Source: Actinoplanes sp. NBC_00393 (GTDB lineage: Bacteria > Actinomycetota > Actinomycetes > Mycobacteriales > Micromonosporaceae). From it: a DNA stretch of 64,000 bases. Location: the NCBI RefSeq assembly GCF_036053395.1, contig NZ_CP107942.1:2570501-2634500 (forward strand). The letters are read 5' to 3'. Each line of letters starts with the position of its first letter. The first letter of the stretch is position 1. Shown piece by piece: positions 48,968-57,783 of the stretch. The translations under genes and the position numbers were made by a program. Below the pieces are notes generated by a model, which saw only the letters and a program-made list of their open reading frames with translations, was not told the DNA's origin and ran no database searches.

Positions 48968-51429
48968 CAGCGGTCTCCTTCCGCCGCGAGCCGTTTGAGC
49001 CGGGCGAGGTCGGTTTCGAGGCGCCGGTCCCGGCTGAGGTTGCGGGCTCTGAGCAGGTCCTGGGCGTGCTCGAGTTCGCTCGCCGCCGTTCGCGCGGCGC
49101 GAGCACCGTCGTGTCCGTCACCGAAGGCCGCCATGGCGCGGCGGTGCAGAACCCCGGCGAGGCGCCGGACTGCGTCGTCGGCCGACGGCAGGGTGCGCAG
49201 GGCGTGCCGCAGCCGGTTGCGCTGCCGATGGCTGGGCGTCGTCCGGAGCCGGTCAGCGAGCAGCCTCACCGCCTCGGCTGTGCGAGCGGGATCTCCGGTC
49301 GAGGCCAGGGTCCGGGCCTGGTGTGCCACCGGGACGACGCTGAGCGGGAACCTGCTCGGGTCCGGTGTGGCCTCGTGCCCGACGAGGTCGTCGACCAGGT
49401 CCAGCAGAAGCTCCTCCGTCCGTTCCCGCCACTGCGCGGTGCCCTCCTCGCGTGCTGCGGCGAGGGCAGCGGCTGCTCCGGCGTACGCCTCGTCGCGGCG
49501 CCCGTTCCAGCCGAGCAGCCGCCCGTACGCGACCCACACGCCGGTCGACCCGGGAACCGCACGCCGCACCACGTCGAGGTCGGCCGTCATCCGTGCCAAG
49601 GCAGCCCGCTCGGGCGCCGCATTGTCGTCCCAGAGGTTTCCGAACTCCGCGATGGAGCGGTCGAGGATCGCACTCAGGTGGACTGTGCCGCTGAAGATCT
49701 TGCCCGCTACGCAGGAGCGGTGCAGCGGCGACAGCGGTAGCAGGAATTCGCTGCGGGCGATCGAGCACAGCAACCGCCGATGCCGTGCCGTGCGCCCCGG
49801 GCGCAGCACGATCGACAGTTCGTGCAGCATCAGCACCCGCTGCAGGGCCTCCCGGAGGAGTTCGTCGGCCGGCTCTTGCTCGCTGTCGCGGTACGGGTCG
49901 GTGCGGGGACTCTCGCTCGCCTGCCGCCACACCTGGTGCACCCGGGCGCGGGCTAGGTCACGGAACACAGCGGCGCCCGCCCAGTCCTGAACTCCCACCG
50001 ATGCGTCGAGGTGGCGCAGCAGCACGTCGCGCGCCTCGGTGAGTTCGTCCGGTCCGGCCTCCGGCGCTGCTCCCAGCAGGTGAATCGGTGACCGGAAACG
50101 CAGCCGGGTGTTGACGTAGTACAGGTCCCAGTGCCGCAACCACACCTCGACCGCGTCACTGTCGTCCACCCAGCTCAACAACTCCTCGTCGGGCGAGGGG
50201 CGGCTCTGCTCGGCTATCGCACGATGCATGGTGAGCCGTACCTCGGCCAGAAGTCCGGGATCGCCGCTGGCCGCGCTGTGCAGGTACGGGAGCTCGATGG
50301 CCCGTTCCCACGCTGCCCGGTAGCCGGGCGATCGGGTCTGTGCGGCGAGAAGGGCCAGGTTGACCGCCACCTCCGGTTGATAGGGGTCGGCCGGCACCGT
50401 GGCTCGCCACAGAACCCCGGCGTCCTCGAACCGGCCCAGCTTCCAGGCCTGCCGGGCGTGCTGGTCGAGGACGGCTGTACGCAATTGCCGGAAGCAGTCG
50501 AGCTGCTGCACCGCAGGCGGATAGCCGTCCAGAGCACGGACGGCGGTGATCGCGTCCACGCGTTCCGGGTCGCAGCGAGCAAACTGCAGCACGCACACCA
50601 CCTCCGCGGGTACGACCCGACTCGCTGTCAGGCGAGCCGCCTGCTGCGCGAAGGCATCGTCCCCAGCATCGACCAACTCCAGCGCGGCGGTCAGCATCCG
50701 GACCGCCGGATGCGCGGCTGTCGCGGGGTCAGCCAGAGTGGGAAGGGCGGCGCGTACCGCCGCCGAACCGACACCCACGGTCAGTAACAGCACGGCGCCG
50801 GTGCAGACCTCTGCGGTGGCGGCGTCGTCCTCGCCGAGGCAGGGACCCGTACGGAAGTATTCGCGTACCCATGAGTCCGCAGGCGTCTTGCGGGCGACCT
50901 GCTCGAGCAGCAGACCACGCCAGACCGCCGGTGGTGCACCGGGCACGGCGCGGGGCCGGAGCGGCCGGCCGCCCGGCCGGCTCGCGTCATCAGCGCCGGA
51001 GTCCAGCCAGGCCTGCAGGTCGGCCATCACCGCGCTCACCGCCGTCCGGTCATCAGTGGCCGCCGCCACCAGCAAGGCGACTCCGATGTCGCGCGCGCGA
51101 CGGTCGAGGTCGAGCAGAACCAAGCCGGCCAGCGTCGGTATCCGCCGGCTCTCGGGTGACAGCAGGTGCGCCTGCTGATATGCGCGCAACGCGGCCCAGC
51201 GCCGCCCGGCGCGGTGCAGCAACCTTCCGAGATGCAGGTACGCCTTGGCGGAGAACGGATCGTAGACTGTGGAACGGCGCAGCCGGTCGACGGCCTCATC
51301 AGGTGCGGTGTCCGGGTCGACCGCGAGCCGGAACTCGGCCTCGGCGAGGGCGATGCGGACCTGCGGCGTGCGGTCGGCCTGTTCGAGGGACGCGAGCCGA
51401 TCTTGCACCTCGGCCGGCCCACGTCTCAT
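48967..51429 (-). CDS. Large helical-repeat protein of the Hsp70/TIR operon
   Basis: Protein of 820 residues built almost wholly from alpha-helical repeats. TPR-like units are best seen at the start (AYLHLGRLLHRAGRRWAALRAYQQAHLLSP) and near the end (WVAYGRLLGWNGRRDEAYAGAAAAL). The middle part (300-600) has no clear repeat period. There is no signal peptide or membrane segment. Its ATG overlaps the stop of the TIR gene (ATGA) and its stop overlaps the J-like start (TGATG). It is the largest scaffold of the operon and may link the TIR protein with the Hsp70 team; function inferred only from context. Confidence 0.8.
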   Translation of the reverse strand: MRRGPAEVQDRLASLEQADRTPQVRIALAEAEFRLAVDPDTAPDEAVDRLRRSTVYDPFSAKAYLHLGRLLHRAGRRWAALRAYQQAHLLSPESRRIPTLAGLVLLDLDRRARDIGVALLVAAATDDRTAVSAVMADLQAWLDSGADDASRPGGRPLRPRAVPGAPPAVWRGLLLEQVARKTPADSWVREYFRTGPCLGEDDAATAEVCTGAVLLLTVGVGSAAVRAALPTLADPATAAHPAVRMLTAALELVDAGDDAFAQQAARLTASRVVPAEVVCVLQFARCDPERVDAITAVRALDGYPPAVQQLDCFRQLRTAVLDQHARQAWKLGRFEDAGVLWRATVPADPYQPEVAVNLALLAAQTRSPGYRAAWERAIELPYLHSAASGDPGLLAEVRLTMHRAIAEQSRPSPDEELLSWVDDSDAVEVWLRHWDLYYVNTRLRFRSPIHLLGAAPEAGPDELTEARDVLLRHLDASVGVQDWAGAAVFRDLARARVHQVWRQASESPRTDPYRDSEQEPADELLREALQRVLMLHELSIVLRPGRTARHRRLLCSIARSEFLLPLSPLHRSCVAGKIFSGTVHLSAILDRSIAEFGNLWDDNAAPERAALARMTADLDVVRRAVPGSTGVWVAYGRLLGWNGRRDEAYAGAAAALAAAREEGTAQWRERTEELLLDLVDDLVGHEATPDPSRFPLSVVPVAHQARTLASTGDPARTAEAVRLLADRLRTTPSHRQRNRLRHALRTLPSADDAVRRLAGVLHRRAMAAFGDGHDGARAARTAASELEHAQDLLRARNLSRDRRLETDLARLKRLAAEGDR

Positions 51430-53954
51430 GCGCGGTCCTCGTACAGCTCGACGCGCCGCGGCCCGCAGACGGCGATGCGTGTGCCGTCCGCCGACACGGC
51501 GGCCGCGACCGCATCCGGCCAGAACCATACCTGCGTCCCGTCACGCCAGTACGCGCAGCCGGAGGCGCGTACGGTGACCATCCGCCGGCCGGCCGCGTCG
51601 CAGGACACCAGACGGTCGCCGGCGGGCAGGTTCACGAACGGCAGGTGGCGATCGAATTCGTCCACCTCCAACACGCTGGTCTCCGGTGGTGCCCCGTTCG
51701 CCGTCGGGCGCACCAGCAGTAGGCACCTTCCGGGTTCTCCGCGGGCGAGCAATGCGTACGCGCCGGGCAGGGCGACCGCGTCGGTACGCGAACCGTCGAC
51801 GCGCAGACCTGCCACCTCGCTGCCGTTCACCATGACGAGGCGGGCGCCGGCATAGGCGATGTCGGCGAGGGCGCCGTCGCCCGGCCGGCGTGCGCCCTGC
51901 CGTGCGCCGCCCGCCGAGAAGAAGTCGATGCGGCCGGCGAGGTCGGCCACGGCGAACCGGTCACCCCGCGGGGTGACGGCGATCCGGTGCACCCCGCCGA
52001 GGACGGGCAGCAGGTCACGCCGCTCGCCGTCGTCCGCGATCCGCGACAGCGTCCGCTTCCAGGTTCCGGCGATCAGCGCGCCGGTGACGCAGCGCAGGTC
52101 ACCTACTGTGCCGTCGATCCGCAGCGCGGCGACGGGCTGCGGCTGCGTTGTGAAGTATCGGATCGAGCCGTCCCAGCCGCCCAGCGCCAGCCGGCCGTCG
52201 CGAGCTGTCTCGACCCGGCGCGGGTCACTGCGCTCGTCGTCCTCCCACAGCACGTCGTCGCCGCGCATTGTCCGTAGGCGCCTGGTGCGTTCCGGCAACA
52301 GGACGATCGTGTTCCCGTCCCGCGGCCATGCCGCTCGTGCGGCGATCGGGGTCACGTCGGCGAGCACGATGTCGCCGGGTCCCGTCGCCGACAGGCCGGT
52401 GTGCCGGACGGCTGTGCGGAGCCCGCCCCCCGATGTCGCGTCGATGGCGTCCCGCAGCACGCGCAGGGCGTCGCGGGCGCGCTCCGCCGTCGCCAGCCGA
52501 TCGAGCACCTCCCCATGCGGCGGGGCGGTGGTGGCGGATCCGGTCATCAGGTACGCGACGGTGGCGCGCAGACCAGTCAGGTCTGCCGCGGTCGTGCCGG
52601 CCGAGTCGGCGCGCATGGTGACCAGCCGCACCGATCCGTCGGCGCCGAGCAGCACCTCGGCGGGGGTGACCGCCCCGTGGACAAGCGGCGGGCTCTCCTC
52701 GTGCAAGCCGACCAGCGCTCCGGCGACCGCTGCGCCCACCTCGTACGCGGCTCGCGGGGACACCGGACCGATCCGCTCGACCAGCGACTGCGCGGTCTCG
52801 CCGGTCACCCTGACAAGGATCAGGTACGACCCCGCGGTGTCAACCCCGGTCCTGATTGTCCCGGTGTCGTACGGCGCCAGAACGTTCAGCGCGTCCAGCC
52901 GGCGCACCCGTTCGAGATCGGTGGAGGCGGGCTCGTCAGAGGCGAGACTTAGCACCACCATTACCTCTTCAGCGGTGCGGGTGTCGCGGCCCGCGTACAC
53001 CGGGCCGGTGCTGCTGTGCCACAACGGTTCACCGTGCAGGCGGTACGGAGTGTCCGGCAGGGCTCGCGAGCCGTCGGGCATCTCCGGCAACAGGTGCCGC
53101 ATCTGTGCCTGCCGGCGCCGGCGCGAGTGCTCCGGGAACACCCACTGGCCGAGCGCCTCAAGAGCGCGGGTGGCCGTCACGGCGGCCTCCTGCCTCTTCT
53201 CCGGGGTTCGGCTCGCCTCCTCGCGCAGGGCGTCCGGGCCGAACAACGCGCGCAGCGTACCCAGCGGCCCGGAGGCCTCGCCGGGGAGCCGTCCGGAGAG
53301 CAACAACGCGTCCGACATGACGTCCAGCGTCGCTCCGGCGGCGGGCTCGCCGATCGTCCTACGGTAGATCAGGGCGGCGAGCTCCTGTGCCGAGCGGCGG
53401 GCCAGGAACAGGGTCAGGCCAGGGTCCTCGGCTTGCAGGAAGCTCTGCTGCCAGCGGTCCCGAACCTGCTCGGGCTCGGGTGTCCGGTGCGGCTGCTCGA
53501 GCGCTCGGCCCAGCGCAGCGGTGAGCTGCTTGTATCGCGCCCCGTACGGATCGTGCTCGCTAAGGTCGTAATACGGCAGGTGTCGCAGGTAGCTGGGAAT
53601 CTCGGCGCCTGCGCGCTCCAGCCAGACCGGGACGATCCGGCCGCCTTCTCCGCTCGGATCGGCGGCGAAGGAGTTCTGTGCCTCGTACGCGGCCCACGGC
53701 CCCTTGAGGTACGCCGGCGTCAGGCACAGAAGGACATGTGACGAAGCGTCCATGGCGTCGGCGAGCTGGAGCGGGAGAGGACGGAACTCGACGACGTCGT
53801 TCTGGTCGAAGTAGACCGCGAAGCCGTCCGCCTCCAGTTGCCGGACGAAGGGCTCGACGATGGCCCGGTTCACGCTCGCATAGCTGATGAACAGGTGGTA
53901 GCGCCGTCCCGGATGCAGCGGGTGCGCGAGCTGGCGGCTCGACTCGTTCGGCAC
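51426..53954 (-). CDS. TIR / pseudokinase / beta-propeller protein
   Basis: Protein of 842 residues, first gene of the operon. The TIR domain (about 18-150) begins YHLFISYASVNRAIVEPF and contains the putative NADase glutamate Glu91 (GPWAAYEAQNS), the position of the catalytic Glu in NAD-cleaving TIRs. A kinase-like region follows (about 300-520): YRLHGEPLWHSSTGPVYAGRD resembles a P-loop start (shown in short, STGPVYAGRD), VHGAVTPAEVLL stands where HRDLKPxN should be, and DFG is missing, so it is a pseudokinase. Residues 560-842 form short beta repeats (DGRLALGGWDGSIRYF, GDRFAVADLAGRIDFF) typical of a WD40-like propeller sensor. GTG start with GAGGGGG. It could degrade NAD on activation. Confidence 0.85.
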   Translation of the reverse strand: MPNESSRQLAHPLHPGRRYHLFISYASVNRAIVEPFVRQLEADGFAVYFDQNDVVEFRPLPLQLADAMDASSHVLLCLTPAYLKGPWAAYEAQNSFAADPSGEGGRIVPVWLERAGAEIPSYLRHLPYYDLSEHDPYGARYKQLTAALGRALEQPHRTPEPEQVRDRWQQSFLQAEDPGLTLFLARRSAQELAALIYRRTIGEPAAGATLDVMSDALLLSGRLPGEASGPLGTLRALFGPDALREEASRTPEKRQEAAVTATRALEALGQWVFPEHSRRRRQAQMRHLLPEMPDGSRALPDTPYRLHGEPLWHSSTGPVYAGRDTRTAEEVMVVLSLASDEPASTDLERVRRLDALNVLAPYDTGTIRTGVDTAGSYLILVRVTGETAQSLVERIGPVSPRAAYEVGAAVAGALVGLHEESPPLVHGAVTPAEVLLGADGSVRLVTMRADSAGTTAADLTGLRATVAYLMTGSATTAPPHGEVLDRLATAERARDALRVLRDAIDATSGGGLRTAVRHTGLSATGPGDIVLADVTPIAARAAWPRDGNTIVLLPERTRRLRTMRGDDVLWEDDERSDPRRVETARDGRLALGGWDGSIRYFTTQPQPVAALRIDGTVGDLRCVTGALIAGTWKRTLSRIADDGERRDLLPVLGGVHRIAVTPRGDRFAVADLAGRIDFFSAGGARQGARRPGDGALADIAYAGARLVMVNGSEVAGLRVDGSRTDAVALPGAYALLARGEPGRCLLLVRPTANGAPPETSVLEVDEFDRHLPFVNLPAGDRLVSCDAAGRRMVTVRASGCAYWRDGTQVWFWPDAVAAAVSADGTRIAVCGPRRVELYEDRA

Positions 53955-54103
53955 GCTGACCCCCTCGGTCGCCGGTCGAACACTGTCAATACCTTAGCGT
54001 TGAGTGACAGGATGACCACAGAAAGAATTCGGCCATGGTGGTTCGATGGCGTCGCCTGGACAGACCGATCCGGTCGTGGTCGACCCGGCCGCACGGACGG
54101 ACG

Positions 54104-54670
54104 TCAGGCGGACACCACGACGATGAAGGCGCCTATGTAGACCACCGCGAACGACACGGGAATCCACTGCTCGAGATGGGTCAGGGGCCAGTACCTCGAC
54201 GGGTCCTTTCCCCGCCCGAGCGCTGTCCACTCGGCCCGCCAATAGGGCGACGCCGGCAATCGCTCCTCAAGGGCGCCGATCACGATGTACTTCGCGGAGT
54301 TGAGCTGCCGATACGAGCTCAGTATCCAGAACCACGCCACGCACTGCAGGAGCAGCGCGACGGCCGGAATGGCGAGAAACCAGGTCGAGGCCCGGGGCTC
54401 GTCCTTCCACAAAGTTCCGAACGCCGTGACGATGATGGTGTTCAACGTGAGAAAGAAGGTGTTGGTCAGACCGCGCCGTGCGCTGACCCGGTCGGCCATC
54501 TCCACGTAGATCTTGTACTGCTCGAGGAGGACGGCGGGATGGGACCCCTCCGCCGTGGGCTGTGGCTGGGCATCACCCGCACCGGTCCACAGGGCCGGCC
54601 GGACATCGTCGATCGCCACGGTGGTCGGGCGCAGATATCGAGCGAGGTTCACGCGCCCATTCTGGAGCAC
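54104..54670 (-). CDS. Small membrane protein next to the TIR operon
   Basis: Protein of 188 residues with three hydrophobic segments: FFLTLNTIIVTAFGTLW, TWFLAIPAVALLLQCVAWFW and WIPVSFAVVYIGAFIVVVSA. Between the helices are polar loops (QLNSAKYIVIGALEERLPASPYW). The pattern EQYKIYVEMADRVSARRGLTN before the first helix is typical of a widespread small membrane family found next to prokaryotic conflict genes (similar to SLATT or 8xMP-type proteins); the exact family is uncertain. GTG start with GGGAG. It lies 149 bases upstream of the TIR gene on the same strand and may be a membrane effector or sensor of that system. Confidence 0.72.
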   Translation of the reverse strand: MLQNGRVNLARYLRPTTVAIDDVRPALWTGAGDAQPQPTAEGSHPAVLLEQYKIYVEMADRVSARRGLTNTFFLTLNTIIVTAFGTLWKDEPRASTWFLAIPAVALLLQCVAWFWILSSYRQLNSAKYIVIGALEERLPASPYWRAEWTALGRGKDPSRYWPLTHLEQWIPVSFAVVYIGAFIVVVSA

Positions 54671-54730
54671 GCGCTGCTCCCACCCTGAGGGTTCTGGCGC
54701 CGGGCTGCCGGACCAGATCCGCGGGCCCGG

Positions 54731-55318
54731 TCACCTGCCCTCGGGTGTCCACCGCGGGTCGCGGCCGAGGTAACGCAGCAGGGTGGCGGCCGGATCGTCG
54801 CCGGACTGGCCGGGCAGGGCGGAGGCGTACGCGAAGCCCCGCAGCGGATCGGCCGTCGCCTGCGCGGCCGGGAGCAGTTGCTCGGCCAGCGCGGCGGTCA
54901 GCGGGCTCGGCTGGCCGGTCGCCACCGCGACGTCCCAGGCGTGGACGGCGGCGTCGAGGGCGCAGGCCGCGGCCGCCAGGGCCGGCGCCATCTCCGGCAC
55001 CGGCGGCAGCGGTGTACGCACCGACGCCGCCGCCGGGTCGACACCGGCCCAGGCCCCGGCCGCCGCCTCGAGCGCCTTCGCAACCGTGTCCTGAACACCG
55101 CCGTCGAGCCGGCGCGGCGGGTTGAACGGGTCGTAGGAGGGCAGCGAGCCGCCCCCGACCGTGGACGCCCAGCCGTGCTGGTCACCGGCGGCGTGGAACA
55201 GCACCTGCGCCACCGTCCATTCCGAGCACGGGGTCGGGTCGTCCAGCTGGTCGGTGCGGACGGCCGCGGTGACGTGACGCAGGGCGTCGAGAGCGGTGGT
55301 GAGTACGGCGAAGGTCAC
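54731..55318 (-). CDS. TIGR03086-family protein (DinB / mycothiol-dependent type)
   Basis: Protein of 195 residues in the four-helix DinB-like superfamily that includes mycothiol-dependent maleylpyruvate isomerases. The start TALDALRHVTAAVRTDQLDDPTPCSEWTVAQVLFHAAG is the hallmark (seen in short as PCSEWTV and LFHAAG), with His of HAAGDQHGW as metal ligand and a later AVHAWDVAVATG that supplies another His. It is expected to bind a divalent metal and perhaps mycothiol, a thiol of actinobacteria. Its substrate is unknown. GTG start with AGGAGAGG. Confidence 0.88.
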   Translation of the reverse strand: MTFAVLTTALDALRHVTAAVRTDQLDDPTPCSEWTVAQVLFHAAGDQHGWASTVGGGSLPSYDPFNPPRRLDGGVQDTVAKALEAAAGAWAGVDPAAASVRTPLPPVPEMAPALAAAACALDAAVHAWDVAVATGQPSPLTAALAEQLLPAAQATADPLRGFAYASALPGQSGDDPAATLLRYLGRDPRWTPEGR

Positions 55319-55463
55319 GGACGGTCCTCTCCTGAAGACGTGAGGCCGATCGGCGCGGGCGGGGCGCGGCGGTTCTCATAGTAGGAGCGGAGGTCGTGGA
55401 TATCCGCCGCACGCGGGAACCTCGTTTACATCACGTTCGCAGCCTGGCTCCTAACTTCGCGGC

Positions 55464-57095
55464 ATGAGAATGCCTGTAGCCCTGGTGATCGGCATGCTGC
55501 TGGCCGGGACGGCGGCCTGCACCGCCGACCGTGATCCGGCGCCATCGTGTGAGCCGAAGCTGGAGGCGGCGTTCGGCGCATGGGCGCAGGCCGGGTTCAG
55601 CGGCGCGATCGCGGTGTCGACCGGTGGCCGGTTCGAGTGCCTGGCCGGCTACGGCACGGCCGACGACGCCACCGGCGCCCGCAACACCGCCGACACGGTG
55701 TACAGCATCGGATCGGTCAGCAAGGCTTTCACCGCCACCGCGATCCTCCAGCTCGCCGGGGACGGGAAGCTGTCGCTGGACGACCCGGTCGGCAAGCTGG
55801 TGCCGGCAGTCACCGGGCCGGTGGCCGAAGCGACCGTACGTCAGGTGCTGCTGCACACCAGCGGGATCGGCGGGTCGATCGGCGCCGACGACCAGCCACT
55901 CGATCGGGCCGGCGCGATCGCCGCAATCAACAAACTGGACCTCGCGTTCCCGCCCGGCACCGACGACGCCTACTCCAACGCCGGATACACGCTGCTGGCG
56001 ATCATCATCGACACCGTGTCCGGAATGTCCTACCGCGACTACACCGTCAACCACGTCCTCACGCCGCCCGGAGGCGGCGGCTTCTGGCACGGCCGGCCGG
56101 CCGCCGCCGGACCTGCCGCGGCCGGCTACCTCGACGACGGCAAGCCCGGCCGCTCCAGGACCTTCGCCGGCCCGTACTGGACGACGGAGGGCAACGGCTC
56201 GCTGGCGATGACCTCCAAGGAACTGGCCTCCTGGGCGCATGCGCTGTTCCACGGCCCGCTAGCCGAGCTCGCCGGCGACCTGGCGCACCCGATGGGCGAC
56301 GGCCGGTCCTACACGCTCGGCGGCTGGGCGGCGTTCGACGCGAAGGTGTACGGCACGCCGATCGTGGCCATCGCCGGCGGTGGCGGCGACGTCGGCCACA
56401 ACGTGGCGGTCGTCTGGCTTCCCGCGCGGGACCGGGTGATCGTCATGGCGTCCAACCGATCGGTGCTCACCGCCGAGGAACTGCTGGCCGCGACCGTACC
56501 GTCGCTGGTGGCCGGCAAGCCGCTGCCGACGCCGACCGCACCGGCCGGCGGCAGCGATCTGACCGAGATCGTCGGAGAGTACCGGCTGGACACCGGCGGA
56601 TCGTTCGAGGTCACCGCTGCCGGCAACCGGCCGGGGATCGCGGCCGTCGGCGCCGACGCGGTGGGTGCGCTGTTCCCGCCAGGCGGCCGGTTCTCCGCCG
56701 ACGACCTGCGGGCTCACGAGCAGCGCGTGCTTGACCTGCTCACCGGCCAGACCCGGCAGGGCCGCGAGGAGCGCAGCGCCGTGGAAGCCGAGTTCGGGCC
56801 GATCACCGCGGTGGCCGCCGGCGGCACCGTCGTCGCCGACGGCGAGATGCGCACGTACGTCACCGTGACCACTCGCGACGGTCCGCAACCGGGGTGGTAC
56901 GCGGTCGACGAGCACAGCAACATCGAAGGGGCGGAACTGCCCACCGTGCCGCCGGCCCTGACACTGGTACCGGTCGCAGCGAACCGGTACCGCCCGGCCG
57001 GCACCGGCCCGGACGTGACCCTCGACTTCGCCGGCGGCACGGTGACCGTCTCCGGGCCGGCCGGAACGGCGACCGTGCGGGCATCCAGACGCTGA
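55464..57095 (+). CDS. Serine hydrolase lipoprotein, class C beta-lactamase-like
   Basis: Protein of 543 residues with a lipoprotein signal (VIGMLLAGTAAC). The catalytic domain (about 40-360) has the S-x-x-K pair Ser84 and Lys87 (GSVSKAF), Tyr170-Ser-Asn172 (AYSNAGY) and a later HNVAV segment for KTG-like support (GGGGDVGHNVAV), the pattern of D-aminopeptidase or esterase-type penicillin-binding proteins. The C-terminal 160 residues form a beta domain often found after such enzymes (GEYRLDTGGSFEV). It may act on peptidoglycan or small esters at the cell surface. It is followed after 19 bases by a two-component system, which could be co-expressed and control it. Confidence 0.9.
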   Translation: MRMPVALVIGMLLAGTAACTADRDPAPSCEPKLEAAFGAWAQAGFSGAIAVSTGGRFECLAGYGTADDATGARNTADTVYSIGSVSKAFTATAILQLAGDGKLSLDDPVGKLVPAVTGPVAEATVRQVLLHTSGIGGSIGADDQPLDRAGAIAAINKLDLAFPPGTDDAYSNAGYTLLAIIIDTVSGMSYRDYTVNHVLTPPGGGGFWHGRPAAAGPAAAGYLDDGKPGRSRTFAGPYWTTEGNGSLAMTSKELASWAHALFHGPLAELAGDLAHPMGDGRSYTLGGWAAFDAKVYGTPIVAIAGGGGDVGHNVAVVWLPARDRVIVMASNRSVLTAEELLAATVPSLVAGKPLPTPTAPAGGSDLTEIVGEYRLDTGGSFEVTAAGNRPGIAAVGADAVGALFPPGGRFSADDLRAHEQRVLDLLTGQTRQGREERSAVEAEFGPITAVAAGGTVVADGEMRTYVTVTTRDGPQPGWYAVDEHSNIEGAELPTVPPALTLVPVAANRYRPAGTGPDVTLDFAGGTVTVSGPAGTATVRASRR

Positions 57096-57114
57096 ACGGG
57101 GAGGGGAGCGCGAC

Positions 57115-57783
57115 ATGCGTGTCCTGCTGGTCGAGGACGACGCGGGCCTTGCCGAGGTGCTCGCGCTGGGCCTGCGCAACGAGGCGTACGCGGTGGACGT
57201 GGCCGGAACCTGCGCGGCCGCCGAGGAACTGCTCGCGACCACGACGTACGACGTGGTGTGCCTGGATCTGGGTCTGCCGGACGGCGACGGGCTCGCTCTC
57301 GTCCGGCAGGCCTCAGCCGACCCGTACCTGCGCAGGCCCCGGCGTTGCCTGGTGCTGACCGCGCGCGACGCGGTGGCCGATCGCGTCGCCGGGCTCGACG
57401 CGGGCGCCGACGACTACCTGGTCAAGCCGTTCCACTTCGCCGAGTTGCTGGCCCGGCTGCGGGCGCTGAGCCGCCGCGAGGACAGCGCCGGATCGACCTT
57501 GCGGGTGGGCGAGCTGACGCTTGATCTGGCCACCCATCGGGCCTGGCGGGCCGCGACGCCGCTCGACCTCACCGCCCGGGAGTACTCGTTGCTGCGCTAC
57601 TTCATGCACCACCCGGGCGAGGTTCTGCCGGCCGAGACGCTGCTCGAGCACGTCTGGGACGCCAACGCCAACCCGTTCACCTCGTCGGTGCGGGTGATCC
57701 TCAGCCGGTTGCGGCGCAAGCTCGGCGAGCCGGCGCTGATCGTCACGGTCACCAACACCGGCTACCGGCTGCAGCAGTCATGA
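57115..57783 (+). CDS. OmpR-family response regulator
   Basis: Protein of 222 residues with a receiver domain and winged-helix DNA-binding domain. The phospho-acceptor is Asp51 (VVCLDLGLPDG), the acidic pocket is EDD near residue 8, and Lys is in DDYLVKPFHF. The effector domain has LDLTAREYSLLRYFMHHPGEV and the C-terminal VRVILSRLRRKLG and TVTNTGYRL. GGGGAGGGGAG precedes the ATG. Its stop overlaps the kinase ATG (ATGA), so the pair is coupled. It most probably responds to the histidine kinase encoded next. Confidence 0.95.
   Translation: MRVLLVEDDAGLAEVLALGLRNEAYAVDVAGTCAAAEELLATTTYDVVCLDLGLPDGDGLALVRQASADPYLRRPRRCLVLTARDAVADRVAGLDAGADDYLVKPFHFAELLARLRALSRREDSAGSTLRVGELTLDLATHRAWRAATPLDLTAREYSLLRYFMHHPGEVLPAETLLEHVWDANANPFTSSVRVILSRLRRKLGEPALIVTVTNTGYRLQQS

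Noticed and set aside
53961..53995. TTGACA hexamer on the minus strand before the TIR gene as a promoter
   Set aside because: No acceptable -10 at a normal distance, so it was not listed.
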